The notes under the pieces were generated by a model that was given only the letters and a program-made list of their open reading frames with translations, was not told where the DNA came from and did no database searches. From contig LR698958.1 of assembly GCA_902381685.1 (NCBI GenBank), positions 62,001 through 126,000 of the forward strand: DNA of 64,000 nucleotides, given 5' to 3'. A program made the position numbers and the translations under genes. Below, piece by piece: positions 41,751 through 51,301 of this stretch (its first letter is position 1; every line of letters begins with the position of its first letter). This DNA is from Lachnospiraceae bacterium (GTDB taxonomy: Bacteria; Bacillota; Clostridia; Lachnospirales; Lachnospiraceae).

Positions 41751-42431
41751 TTAATTATCTGAGCCTGTTCCTGTACCGCCATCTGTTGAAGGGCCTCTGC
41801 TGATATAAACCGTAATTGTAGTTCCCTGTACAACATTCTTGCCTGAACCCGGGTCGCAGGAAATAACCGTATCTTTCGGCAAATCGCTGTCCTGATATAC
41901 TTCTCTGTAACCTAACTGCTGCGCTTCCAAACTGTTTTTCGCATAAGTTTTTGATTTACCGATAATATCCGGAACAGTAACTTCTACCTGTTTCTTTCCT
42001 TTACTTACACGGATAATGATTGTGCTTCCCTCTGTCACTCGAGTGCCGGCTCGTTTGCTCTGGTAAAATACTTTTCCTTTTTCCGTGCTGTCATGGTAAT
42101 CTTCCTCCACGGAAACTTCAAGACCTTTCGCTTCCAGTGCGGAAACGGCACTTGACTGTGTCATACCGATAACATTCGGAACTTCCGGTTTATTTTCGCC
42201 AAGACTTACAATCAAATTGATTTCTTCATCTAATGCCACTTCTGTGTTGGCAGACGGTTCCGTGCGGATAACTTCGTCCTGGTCATATTCAGAACTTGTC
42301 TCAAATCTTGATTTATCCACTTTTACATTTGTAAATCCGGCTTCACTTAATAACTGTAACGCTTCGCTCTGATCTTTTCCCGATACATCAGGAATAGCCT
42401 TTGTCTCTTCTTTTTTACCGGAACTGATCAC
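41751..42431 (-). pseudogene. prkC: PASTA-domain tail of PrkC, separated by a one-base frameshift
   Basis: The frame of 226 residues begins MISSGKKEETKAIPDVSGKD and contains three PASTA repeats (starting AIPDVSG, EVPNVIG and TVPDIIG), ending in a Ser/Gly/Thr-rich tail. In the repaired reading the kinase frame continues EVKKKTVIKVVISSGKKEET directly into it, which is the normal end of one PASTA domain and start of the next. The repair needs one extra base in the A6 run at 42446-42451. There is no ribosome-binding site at its first ATG, so it is unlikely to be translated alone. PASTA repeats bind muropeptides outside the cell. Confidence 0.85.
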
Positions 42432-42439
42432 AACTTTAA

Positions 42440-43783
42440 TTACGGTTTTTTCTTTACTTCTTTGTTGCTGCCCGGAGTCTGTTTGATAATCTGACCTTTT
42501 TCGTATGTTGTTGATTCTTCTTCTGAATCTACAACTAATGTCATGTCATATTTTTTATCTTTTAAAACTTTTTTCGCTTCTTCTTCTGTCATTCCTCTTA
42601 AATCAGGAACTTTTACTTTTTCGTTTTTATCTGCATCATCTTCCAGATTAATTGAAGGACCGAACTTTAACAGTCCTGTTGCTTTTCCTATAATGAACAC
42701 AACGATGAACACAATGATAACAACCGCAACAATCGTCAGCACTTTCATCATTTTTGCCATCTTCGGATTCACATCACCATTCTTCTTTCGGCCTTTTTTA
42801 TCATAATCGTCATCATCTTCAAAGTCATCGTAATCGTCATAATCTTCCTCTGAAAAATCATCTTCATCATACGATGTCTCTCTTTTTGCTTTGCGCACAT
42901 CGTCAGGATTAAACATTACTGTTTCGTCCATCGTACGCATAGGACCGATAACGACAAAATCACCGTCCGGATCCACTAGAGAATGTTTCAAATCTTCTTT
43001 TAAAGAAGCAACGTCCTGGTATCTTCTGTCCGCACTTTTCTGTGTACATTTCAAAATAATCTGCTCTAAACTAAACGGAATATCTTCCACATATTCTGAT
43101 GGTGGCGTAATTTCTTCCTGAAGATGTTTAATTGCGATGGAAACTGCCGTATCTCCATCAAACGGAAGATGTCCTGTAGCCATCTCATACATCGTAATAC
43201 CGAGCGAATAAATATCACTCTTAAAATCACTGAATCCGCCTCTTGCCTGCTCAGGCGAAGTATAATGCACAGAACCCAGTGCGTTTGTGCTGATGGTGTT
43301 TGATGATGTTGCTTTCGCAATACCAAAATCCGTTACCTTTACTTTTCCTTCTTTGGAAATAATAATGTTCTGCGGTTTAATATCTCTGTGAACGATATTG
43401 TGTAAGTGTGCCGCTTCAATTCCATTTGCAACCTGAATCGCAATACTGATAACTTCTTTTGATGACAAAACACCTTTTTTAGTGATGTAGTCTTTCAGCG
43501 TAATTCCTTCCACCAGTTCCATTACCATATAATATAAGCCGCTTTCCTCACCCACATCATACACATTTACAATATTCGGGTGCATAAGCCCTGCCGCCGC
43601 CTGCGCTTCTGATTGAAATTTTCTTACAAAGAGTTCATCTTCCCTGTATTCTTTTTTCAAAATTTTAATCGCTACAAAGCGGTTTAATTTATGGTCTTTT
43701 CCTTTGTATACATCTGCCATTCCGCCTGAGCCGACTTTGCTCAGCACCTCATAGCGATCCCCTATAAAAATTCCATCTTTCAT
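42440..43783 (-). CDS. prkC: Ser/Thr protein kinase PrkC, kinase and membrane part
   Basis: The 447-residue frame has a Hanks-type kinase at residues 10-270: VGSGGMADVYKG (G-loop), VAIKILK (Lys), HRDIKPQNI (catalytic Asp), DFGIAKATSS, GSVHYTSPEQARGG and the DIYSLG motif. An acidic linker, one membrane helix (TIVAVVIIVFIVVFIIG, about residue 355) and one complete PASTA repeat (VKVPDLRGMTEEEAKKVL) follow. It stops at KEVKKKP because of a one-base loss in an A6 run, so the other PASTA repeats lie in the next frame. The kinase could still work, but with only one PASTA domain. It shares one base with the prpC stop (TAATG). Confidence 0.93.
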   Translation of the reverse strand: MKDGIFIGDRYEVLSKVGSGGMADVYKGKDHKLNRFVAIKILKKEYREDELFVRKFQSEAQAAAGLMHPNIVNVYDVGEESGLYYMVMELVEGITLKDYITKKGVLSSKEVISIAIQVANGIEAAHLHNIVHRDIKPQNIIISKEGKVKVTDFGIAKATSSNTISTNALGSVHYTSPEQARGGFSDFKSDIYSLGITMYEMATGHLPFDGDTAVSIAIKHLQEEITPPSEYVEDIPFSLEQIILKCTQKSADRRYQDVASLKEDLKHSLVDPDGDFVVIGPMRTMDETVMFNPDDVRKAKRETSYDEDDFSEEDYDDYDDFEDDDDYDKKGRKKNGDVNPKMAKMMKVLTIVAVVIIVFIVVFIIGKATGLLKFGPSINLEDDADKNEKVKVPDLRGMTEEEAKKVLKDKKYDMTLVVDSEEESTTYEKGQIIKQTPGSNKEVKKKP

Positions 43784-44523
43784 TATACATTCACCTCACA
43801 TGCAAATGGTTCGACAAGCACAATCCCAATATTGTCCTTTCCGCCGTTCTCATTTGCTTTTTCTACTAATTGCATTGCAGTCTCCACGACATCTCTCCCA
43901 CCTTTGACGATTCTGAATATCTCATCATCATCAACCATGTTTGTCAGGCCGTCAGTGCACATCAAAATGATATCGCCCTTCTGCAAGCGATATTCAAAGA
44001 AGTCCACTTCCACATCATCTTTTGCCCCGATTGCTCTTGTAATAATATTCTTATCCGGGTGATGCTTGGCTTCCTCCTCATTTATTCCCCCTAAACGAAC
44101 CATTTCTTCCACAAGAGAATGGTCTTTCGATAACTGTTTTATCTCATCTCTGATTAAATACAGTCTGCTGTCTCCGACATTTGCAAAATACAGTGTATGT
44201 TCAATAATTGTTGCAACTACAAGAGTTGTACCCATTCCTTCCAGGCCGGTATCCTGTTTTGCCTTCTCCACAATTTTTCTGTTTGCTTCCCGGACAGCGT
44301 CAGTGATAATCAACTCAGGACCCATTCCCGAATGATTTCTGACATGTTCCTCTAAAACCTGCACTGCATATTTTGACGCAAAGTCTCCTGCCTTGTGGCC
44401 TCCCATACCGTCTGCAACAACAAACAGATTCGGAACATGACCGACAGGCTTATCTGTTACATATACATAATCCTGATTTACTTCACGCTTTCTGCCTATG
44501 TCCGTCAATGAAAATATCTTCAT
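43783..44523 (-). CDS. prpC: PP2C-type protein phosphatase PrpC/Stp
   Basis: The 246-residue metal-dependent phosphatase reverses phosphorylation by PrkC. PP2C motifs are in place: TDIGRKREVNQDYV, VADGMGGHKAGDFAS, GMGTTLVVA, VGDSRLYLI, SKDHSLVEEMV, ITRAIG and LMCTDGLTNMV with GGKDNIGIVLV; the acidic residues bind two Mn/Mg ions. The start is the ATG with AAGGAG upstream; a 22-residue extension overlapping rlmN is rejected. The prpC-prkC-rsgA-rpe-thiN order is classical for Firmicutes. Confidence 0.95.
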   Translation of the reverse strand: MKIFSLTDIGRKREVNQDYVYVTDKPVGHVPNLFVVADGMGGHKAGDFASKYAVQVLEEHVRNHSGMGPELIITDAVREANRKIVEKAKQDTGLEGMGTTLVVATIIEHTLYFANVGDSRLYLIRDEIKQLSKDHSLVEEMVRLGGINEEEAKHHPDKNIITRAIGAKDDVEVDFFEYRLQKGDIILMCTDGLTNMVDDDEIFRIVKGGRDVVETAMQLVEKANENGGKDNIGIVLVEPFACEVNV

Positions 44524-44533
44524 AAACTTCTCC

Positions 44534-45577
44534 TTATATTTTACTTTTCTCCGAGTAGCGTCTCCGAAGTTGTCCACAGGCCCCGTCAATATCAGAGCCC
44601 ATTTCTCTTCTTATAGTAACATTTATTCCACTTTTTTCAAGTTTATTTTTGAATTTTTCCGCATTCTGCCGTGTCGGTTTTTCAAAATTTCTTTCCTTAA
44701 TCGGATTCACCGGAATCAGATTTAAGTGGCAGTTTCGTGGTTTTAAAATGGATATCAGTTCCCCTGCATCTTCTTCCCTGTCATTTACTCCCTGCACAAG
44801 ACTGTACTCAAAAGTAATTCTTCTTCCCGTCCTGTCAAAGTAGTTGTCACAGGCTTCAAGTACCTCTTTTAATTCATATTTATTTGCCACCGGCATCAGT
44901 TCTCTTCTCTTTTCCTGCGTTGAACCGTGAAGGGAAAGCGCCAGCGTAATCTGAAATTTCTCTTCGGCAAGCCTCTTCATATTCGGAACAATTCCACAAG
45001 TGGATACAGTAATATTCCTCTGACTGACATGTAATCCATTTTCATCGCTTATCAGTTTAATAAAGCGGACGAAATTTTCGTAATTATCTAAAGGTTCTCC
45101 TGTTCCCATAATGACAATATTGGAAACCCTCTCCCCTGTTATCTTCTGTATCTGATAAATTTGCCCAAGCATTTCCGAAGGAGTTAAATTTCTTGCAAGC
45201 CCGTCCAATGTGGAAGCACAAAACCTGCACCCCATACGGCAGCCGACCTGAGAGGATATACATACAGAATTTCCATGTTTATATCGCATCAGCACGCTTT
45301 CCACAACATGGTTATCTCTGAGGGCAAACAAAAATTTATTTGTGCCATCTAATTTAGAAACCTGTCTTTCCACCATTGTCACCGGATAAATTTCATAATC
45401 CTTTTCCAGTTTCTCACGCAATGCTTTTGATAAATTTGTCATTTCTTCAAAAGAATCCGCCAGTTTCTCATGTAACCAACTGTATATCTGTTTACTTCGG
45501 AAAGGCTTTTCTCCTATGCTTTCCAACTCTTTTTTTAACTCTTCCAGTGTGTAAGAGCGAATATCTTTCTTTTCCAT
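44534..45577 (-). CDS. rlmN: 23S rRNA (adenine2503-C2)-methyltransferase RlmN
   Basis: The 347-residue radical-SAM enzyme methylates A2503 of 23S rRNA and A37 of some tRNAs. The [4Fe-4S] cysteines are C113, C117 and C120 in VGCRMGCRFCAS. The mechanistic cysteine in DIDGACGQLRR lies close to the C-terminus. NIVIMGTGEPLDNY and TVSTCGIVPN are typical. It lies 1 nt after rsmB and 10 nt before prpC. Confidence 0.97.
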   Translation of the reverse strand: MEKKDIRSYTLEELKKELESIGEKPFRSKQIYSWLHEKLADSFEEMTNLSKALREKLEKDYEIYPVTMVERQVSKLDGTNKFLFALRDNHVVESVLMRYKHGNSVCISSQVGCRMGCRFCASTLDGLARNLTPSEMLGQIYQIQKITGERVSNIVIMGTGEPLDNYENFVRFIKLISDENGLHVSQRNITVSTCGIVPNMKRLAEEKFQITLALSLHGSTQEKRRELMPVANKYELKEVLEACDNYFDRTGRRITFEYSLVQGVNDREEDAGELISILKPRNCHLNLIPVNPIKERNFEKPTRQNAEKFKNKLEKSGINVTIRREMGSDIDGACGQLRRRYSEKSKI

Positions 45578-45578
45578 G

Positions 45579-46928
45579 CTAATCCTTTCTGAACTTCGCT
45601 ATAAAAAATCCATCACTGTTATGTATTCCCGGAAGTAACTGAAGGCAGCCCTCTTTCACGGACGGTTTCAGTTCATCGCACAACCTGTCTTCCACTGAGA
45701 CTAACTGATATTGAGGATACTGCTTCAAAAACCACCGCACATTCCCAATATTTTCTTCCTCATTAATCGTACAGGTACTGTATACAAGTGTTCCTCCCGG
45801 TTTTGTGTAATTCTGCACAACCGATAATATTTTTCTCTGCAGTTTTTTCAGTTCTTGCTGAGTTTCTCTTGTCATCTTATATTTGATATCTGTCTTTTTC
45901 CCCAGAACGCCAAGTCCTGAACAGGGAAGGTCTGCAAGAACAATATCTGCCTTTTCTTTTGACTCCTCATCGCAGATTAACGCGTCCTGTTTCACCGCGC
46001 GGATATTTTTCATTCCGGAACGCTCAATGTTATCTTCTATCAGGCTCACCTTGTAATCCGTTAAATCTCTTGCCTCCACATATCCTGTTTCACCCAGTTT
46101 ATCCGCCATGTGCAAAGCCTTTCCGCCCGGCGCTGAGCAGACGTCAATGACGTAATCTTCTTTCTTAGGGTCTGCTATCTCAGAGACAAGCATGGAACTG
46201 ATGTCCTGCACCTGAAAATCCCCTTCCCTGAAACTTTCCATATCTCCAAGATAATTATACCCTGAAATTTCCAAAGCATATGGCAGATATGCGTGTTCCT
46301 TCACACGCACATTCTCCTTTTTCAACTTTTCCACAAGTTCTTCTTTAGAAATTTTGTTTAAATTACAGCGGATAGTTGTCCCTTTTTCCTCCAGGAAACC
46401 TTGAAGAATCCTCTCTATCACTGAAAAATCATAAGATTTCCCCCACTCTTCCAGTATCCAGATTGGCATAGAATATTTTATCGACATGTATTCTACCATA
46501 TTCTTTTTATCGGGATATTGAATATTGCTTACATTTCTGTCAATATTCCGTAACACTCCGTTCACAAATCCTTTTAATTGGAAAAATCCTTTCTTTTCTG
46601 CCAGTTTTACCGCTTCATTGCAGACAGCAGAATTAGGAACACTGTCCATATATTTTATCTGATAGACAGAGTTCCTAATGATTGTGCGGATAACGGGTTT
46701 CATTTTATTTACCTTCACTTTTGAAAACTGATTGATTATGTAATCAATCTCAATCAAATGCTCCAGCGTACCTTCCACTACCCTTGTGATAAATGCGCGT
46801 TCTTTTTTGTCCAGATACTGATATTTTTCCAGAGTGTTCCTAAGCACAATGTGGCTGTATCCACCCTCTTTTGTAATTTCAAGCAAAATTCCTAATACAA
46901 TTTCTCTTTCGCTGATCTGCTTAGTCAT
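45579..46928 (-). CDS. rsmB: 16S rRNA (cytosine967-C5)-methyltransferase
   Basis: The 449-residue protein has an N-terminal NusB-like RNA-binding domain (residues 1-135) followed by a SAM methyltransferase. The SAM loop is DVCSAPGGKALHMADKLG. The two cysteines that bind and release the base are in DLPCSGLGVLG and YSTCTINEEEN. The ATG chosen (46926-46928) has AGAGGAA close by and overlaps the end of the metallopeptidase gene by 8 nt; an open upstream extension is not RsmB-like. Confidence 0.96.
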   Translation of the reverse strand: MTKQISEREIVLGILLEITKEGGYSHIVLRNTLEKYQYLDKKERAFITRVVEGTLEHLIEIDYIINQFSKVKVNKMKPVIRTIIRNSVYQIKYMDSVPNSAVCNEAVKLAEKKGFFQLKGFVNGVLRNIDRNVSNIQYPDKKNMVEYMSIKYSMPIWILEEWGKSYDFSVIERILQGFLEEKGTTIRCNLNKISKEELVEKLKKENVRVKEHAYLPYALEISGYNYLGDMESFREGDFQVQDISSMLVSEIADPKKEDYVIDVCSAPGGKALHMADKLGETGYVEARDLTDYKVSLIEDNIERSGMKNIRAVKQDALICDEESKEKADIVLADLPCSGLGVLGKKTDIKYKMTRETQQELKKLQRKILSVVQNYTKPGGTLVYSTCTINEEENIGNVRWFLKQYPQYQLVSVEDRLCDELKPSVKEGCLQLLPGIHNSDGFFIAKFRKD

Positions 46929-47628
46929 TTCCTCTTCTTCCTCCCGCAATAATAAGAATACGAAGTAACTGCAAAATCGAACCTGCCGCACTTGCCACAT
47001 ATGTCAGCGCAGCCGCATCTAATACTTTTTTCGTTTCTGCCACTTCATTCTGATATAGCATTCCACTGCTCCCTAAAATTCTGACAGCACGTCTGGACGC
47101 ATTAAATTCTACCGGAAGAGTGACAAGTTGAAATAACACTGAGAGTGAAAAAGCAATAATACCTAAGTGTATAAATAAATCTGATGAGCGACTGTTAATA
47201 AAAAATCCAAGCAAAATTAGCGGCCATGCAATTGTCGCTCCGAAATTTGCCACAGGAACTAATGCCCCTCTGAACCGAAGCGGTGCATATCCTGTCGCAT
47301 GCTGGATAGCATGTCCGCATTCATGTGCCGCAACACCGACTGACGCTACTGACGCCGACTGGTATGTGCTGTCAGACAGACGAAGCACCTTGTCTCTCGG
47401 GTCATAGTGATCTGTCAGATGTCCTGAAACTCTCTCAATACGCACATCATATATATTCGCACCGTGCAGGATTCTCTCCGCCGCATCTCTTCCTGTCATA
47501 CCGGAGTGGTTTGCTACACGCTGATATTTTGCAAATGTACTTTTTACTCTTGCTGACGCGATAAGACTGATTATCATTCCCGCGATAATTAAAATATATG
47601 TCGGGTCAAAATACATTGGATAATACAT
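46921..47628 (-). CDS. yugP: Membrane zinc metallopeptidase, YugP family
   Basis: The 235-residue protein has a membrane helix at residues 10-27, then the gluzincin HExxH motif (AHECGHAIQHA, H102 and H106) preceded by LSDSTYQSASVASVGVAAHE, and two or three more hydrophobic segments. This is the DUF2268/YugP-like neutral zinc peptidase family common in Firmicutes between fmt and rsmB. Its substrates are not established. Close packing with fmt (26 nt) and rsmB (overlap) suggests co-expression. Confidence 0.93.
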   Translation of the reverse strand: MYYPMYFDPTYILIIAGMIISLIASARVKSTFAKYQRVANHSGMTGRDAAERILHGANIYDVRIERVSGHLTDHYDPRDKVLRLSDSTYQSASVASVGVAAHECGHAIQHATGYAPLRFRGALVPVANFGATIAWPLILLGFFINSRSSDLFIHLGIIAFSLSVLFQLVTLPVEFNASRRAVRILGSSGMLYQNEVAETKKVLDAAALTYVASAAGSILQLLRILIIAGGRRGND

Positions 47629-47654
47629 AATAATTACTACCTCTACTTTCTAAA

Positions 47655-48584
47655 CTATCCTAATTTTGTCTGTTCTTTTATGGAATATCCTCTTAAAAAT
47701 GCCCCCGCTTCCATTCTCTTCTTTCCCGGAATCTGTAACTGTGTTATTTTAAGAAGTCCATTTCCCGTCTGCACGAAAAATCCGTCCTTCTCCACTTTCA
47801 CAACTGTTCCCGGCTCATTTTCCTTTTGTCCTTCAAAAATTTCCGCTTCCCAAATTTTCATCACTTTGCCTTCCCACATAGTATATGCACTTGGCCACGG
47901 ATTTAGTCCTCGGATTAATCTTTCGATTTCTGCCGCCCCTTTACTCCAGTCAATATTTCCCAATTTTTTATCTAACATTCTCGCATACGCAGTAGGAGTT
48001 TCGCCCTGTTTTTCTCCTGTAACTGTTTTCTCTTCCAACGCCTTTAATGTCTCCACACACAGTTTTGCCCCTGCTTCTGCCAGTTTGTCGTGAAGACTTC
48101 CCCCTGTTTCTTTTGGAGAAATCGGAATTTCCGTCTTAAGAAGCATGTCCCCCGTATCCAGACCTTCGTCCATCTGCATTGTCGTCACTCCGGTAACGCT
48201 TTCTCCGTCAATGAGAGACCATTGAATCGGCGCTGCTCCCCTGTATTTAGGAAGAAGTGAGGCATGTACATTGATACAGCCATACGGTGTCATCTCCAAA
48301 ATCTCTTTTGGTACAATCTGACCAAAAGCCACAACTACCATCACATCTGCCGGATATTCTCTAAGTTTTTCTATACTTTCAGCATCACGGATTTTCTTCG
48401 GCTGAAATACAGGTATGCCGTGCTGCAGCGCAACTTCCTTGACCGGAGTAAACTGCATTTCTTTTCCTCTTCCTTTTGGTTTGTCCGGCTGTGTAACCGC
48501 CAGCACAACTTCATGACCTGCATGAATCAGTTCTTCCAAAGTTCCGACAGAAAAATCCGGAGTTCCCATAAAAATTACTCTCAT
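47655..48584 (-). CDS. fmt: Methionyl-tRNA formyltransferase
   Basis: The 309-residue enzyme formylates initiator Met-tRNA using 10-formyl-THF. RVIFMGTPDFSVGTLEELI starts the Rossmann-like domain. The catalytic region holds INVHASLLPKYRGAAPIQW and GVTTMQMDEGLDTGD. The C-terminal OB fold starts near residue 205. It lies 1 nt after def, its functional partner. Confidence 0.97.
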   Translation of the reverse strand: MRVIFMGTPDFSVGTLEELIHAGHEVVLAVTQPDKPKGRGKEMQFTPVKEVALQHGIPVFQPKKIRDAESIEKLREYPADVMVVVAFGQIVPKEILEMTPYGCINVHASLLPKYRGAAPIQWSLIDGESVTGVTTMQMDEGLDTGDMLLKTEIPISPKETGGSLHDKLAEAGAKLCVETLKALEEKTVTGEKQGETPTAYARMLDKKLGNIDWSKGAAEIERLIRGLNPWPSAYTMWEGKVMKIWEAEIFEGQKENEPGTVVKVEKDGFFVQTGNGLLKITQLQIPGKKRMEAGAFLRGYSIKEQTKLG

Positions 48585-48585
48585 C

Positions 48586-49059
48586 TTACTCTTCCTCCCC
48601 GTAAGAAACGTCGTGCAGTTCGCCCTCTACCTTATCTACATATAAATGACCGTCCAGATGATCAATCTCATGGCAGAACGCTCTCGCTAAAAGTCCTTCT
48701 CCCTCTATTTCAAAAGGCTGCATATCAATGTCGCACGCCCGCACTTTTGCATAAAAAGGTCGTGTCACCTGACCTGCTTTGCCCGGAACACTGAGACAGC
48801 CTTCATCTCCTGTCTGTTCTCCGCTTGTCTCAATAATTTCCGGATTAATAAGAAGGATTGGACCTTCCCCCACGTCAATCGTAACAATTCTCTTTAATAT
48901 GCCTACCTGTGATGCGGCAAGTCCCACACCCATTTCGTCATACATTGTGTCAAACATATCTTCAATAAGTTCTACTGTTCTCGGTGTAATTGTTTTTACT
49001 TCTTTACATTTCTTTGTTAAAACTTCATCGCCTATTTTTCTGATTTCTCTAATAGCCAT
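48586..49059 (-). CDS. def: Peptide deformylase
   Basis: The 157-residue metalloenzyme removes the formyl group from nascent proteins. All three motifs are present: GVGLAASQVG, EGCLSVPG with the metal cysteine, and HEIDHLDG with two metal histidines. The gene lies 13 nt after priA and directly ahead of fmt. Confidence 0.97.
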   Translation of the reverse strand: MAIREIRKIGDEVLTKKCKEVKTITPRTVELIEDMFDTMYDEMGVGLAASQVGILKRIVTIDVGEGPILLINPEIIETSGEQTGDEGCLSVPGKAGQVTRPFYAKVRACDIDMQPFEIEGEGLLARAFCHEIDHLDGHLYVDKVEGELHDVSYGEEE

Positions 49060-49072
49060 TGTCTGCTCCCTT

Positions 49073-51301
49073 CTAAAATACGTTCACCGGATTAAAGTCA
49101 AACTGAATTCTTATCCTCTGAAATCCGGAGTTCACCTCAATATATTTTTCTAAAAAATCTTTCATATCTATTAGCATACCATATCTTTCCTGTTTTATAT
49201 AAATTAATTTTCTGTAAACATCATTTATTTTTTCCACATAAGGACTTACAGGACCGATAATCCGGTATTCTTTTCTTTTATTTACTCTTTCTGCATACTC
49301 TTTAAGGAAATGTGCCCCTCTTTCCAACAACTTCTCATCTTCACTTGTCAGATAAATGGCAAGCAACTGCTCTGCCGGAGGGTACCCCATAAGTTCCCTG
49401 TAATTGATTTCTGCCTCGTAAAACGCTTCATAATCCTGTCTGGACGCTGTCTGAATACAGTAATGCTCCGGACTGTATGTCTGAATCACTACTTCACCTT
49501 TCTTTTCGCCGCGTCCTGCCCGGCCACCCGCCTGTGTCAGCAGTTGAAATGTTCTTTCCCCTGCCCGATAATCGTCCGCATAGAGTGATAAATCCGCAGC
49601 CAATATGCCTACTAAAGTGACATTTGGAAAATCATGCCCTTTTACAATCATCTGCGTTCCAATCAGTATATCCGCCTCCTCATTTGCAAAAGCCGATAAA
49701 ATTTTCTCGTGACCGTCTTTTGCCTTCGTCGTATCCATATCCATTCTCAGCACTCCCGCTGTCGGAAATTCTTTTTTCACAAGTTCCTCTATCTGCTGTG
49801 TTCCCGCTCTAAAGCCTCCGATGTGTCGCGACCCGCATTCGGGACAACTTGTATGCATCGGTTCTTCATAACCACAATAGTGACACACCAGTTTTCCATT
49901 TTTATGCGCAGACAACGCCACGTCACAGTGCGGACACTTTGCCACGTAGCCGCAGGACCGACAGGAAACAAACCCTGCATATCCCCTGCGGTTGATAAAT
50001 AAAATAATCTGTTCTCTCTTTTTCAATCTGTCTGACATAAGAGTTCTCAGTCTGTCACTGATAATAGAACGGTTTCCACTTTTCAGTTCCTCACGCAAAT
50101 CCACCGTGTACATTTCCGGAAGCTGCTGACCTGTTGCCCTACACTTTAATTCCAACAGAACATATTCTCCGTGGAGCGCTTTATAATAAGAATCCACCGA
50201 GGGAGTTGCCGAGCCAAGCACTACGCTCGCACCTTCCATCTCCGCTCTCCTTCTCGCTGTCTCCCTTGCATGGTATCTCGGAATCTGCTCACTTTTATAA
50301 GTCGCCTCATGCTCCTCATCAATAACAATCAGCCCCAACTTTTCAAATGGGGTAAAAAGTGCCGAGCGGGGTCCTATCATTACATCTATTTCTCCATTTT
50401 TTGCCCTCATCATCTGGTCATACTTTTCTCCATCTGACAATCGGGAATGCATGATGGACACTCTGTCGCCAAATCGCTGATAAAAACGCATCACAGTCTG
50501 ATAGGTAAGGGCAATTTCCGGGATAAGAAAAACCGCCTGCTTTCCTTCCCGAATCACCTTTTCAATCATTTCCATATATACTCCCGTTTTCCCGCTGCCT
50601 GTTACGCCGTGAATCAGATATGTTTTTCGTATTCCTTTATCATAATCATCTTTAAATAATCTTATGGCATTTTCCTGCTCTTTTGTATAAGTAATTTCAG
50701 CAGATTTTCTTTCTCCGGCTTTTACCGGATTGCGGTATATCCTCTCCGATTCCACGGATAAAATTTTCTGCTCCTCCAATGCCTTTATCACATTGCGGGC
50801 AACATTTAACTTCTTTATCACTATACTTTCCGGAAGTACTTTGTTATCCATAAGTTCTGCCAGCACTCTCGCTCTCGCCTTCATATTTTTGTGCAAAAAT
50901 TCTTCCAGTTTTTGTTCTGCCTCTTCCTGCGTCAGAAGGAGTTTGATTGTTCTGTTTATTTTCGCCTGACTTTTCTGTTTAACCGGAAGAACGGTTTTCA
51001 ATGCCTGTATCATCGTTCCCCCATAATTTTCCTTTATCCAGCCTGCCAGCGACACAAGCCTTCCCTCTATCTGCACTGCCGTATCTGAAATATCATGAAT
51101 CGCCTTCATCTTAGCGGAATCATAGTTGCATTTTTCAGAAAAACCTACAATGTACCCTTTTTTCTCCCTATTTCCAGCACCAAAAGGAACGAGGACCTCC
51201 ATGCCCTCTTTTAATTTTCCCTCCAACTGTGGCGGAACAATATATTGAAACACTCTGTCTACATTTTCATGTGTAATATCAATAATAATATCTGCATACA
51301 T
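49073..51301 (-). CDS. priA: Primosomal replication protein N' (PriA helicase)
   Basis: The 742-residue helicase restarts stalled replication forks. It has an N-terminal DNA 3'-end binding domain, then a superfamily 2 helicase with Walker A GVTGSGKT and DEEH, and a cysteine-rich zinc insert of eight cysteines between CRSCGYVAKCPHC and CPECGS. GTQMIVKGHDFPNVTLVGIL and QAGGRAGRGEKKGEVVIQT follow. The ATG of MYADIIID is chosen because GAGGAAAAG lies before it; it overlaps the end of murE by 23 nt. The alternative start MRKRK lies 15 nt upstream. Confidence 0.96.
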   Translation of the reverse strand: MYADIIIDITHENVDRVFQYIVPPQLEGKLKEGMEVLVPFGAGNREKKGYIVGFSEKCNYDSAKMKAIHDISDTAVQIEGRLVSLAGWIKENYGGTMIQALKTVLPVKQKSQAKINRTIKLLLTQEEAEQKLEEFLHKNMKARARVLAELMDNKVLPESIVIKKLNVARNVIKALEEQKILSVESERIYRNPVKAGERKSAEITYTKEQENAIRLFKDDYDKGIRKTYLIHGVTGSGKTGVYMEMIEKVIREGKQAVFLIPEIALTYQTVMRFYQRFGDRVSIMHSRLSDGEKYDQMMRAKNGEIDVMIGPRSALFTPFEKLGLIVIDEEHEATYKSEQIPRYHARETARRRAEMEGASVVLGSATPSVDSYYKALHGEYVLLELKCRATGQQLPEMYTVDLREELKSGNRSIISDRLRTLMSDRLKKREQIILFINRRGYAGFVSCRSCGYVAKCPHCDVALSAHKNGKLVCHYCGYEEPMHTSCPECGSRHIGGFRAGTQQIEELVKKEFPTAGVLRMDMDTTKAKDGHEKILSAFANEEADILIGTQMIVKGHDFPNVTLVGILAADLSLYADDYRAGERTFQLLTQAGGRAGRGEKKGEVVIQTYSPEHYCIQTASRQDYEAFYEAEINYRELMGYPPAEQLLAIYLTSEDEKLLERGAHFLKEYAERVNKRKEYRIIGPVSPYVEKINDVYRKLIYIKQERYGMLIDMKDFLEKYIEVNSGFQRIRIQFDFNPVNVF

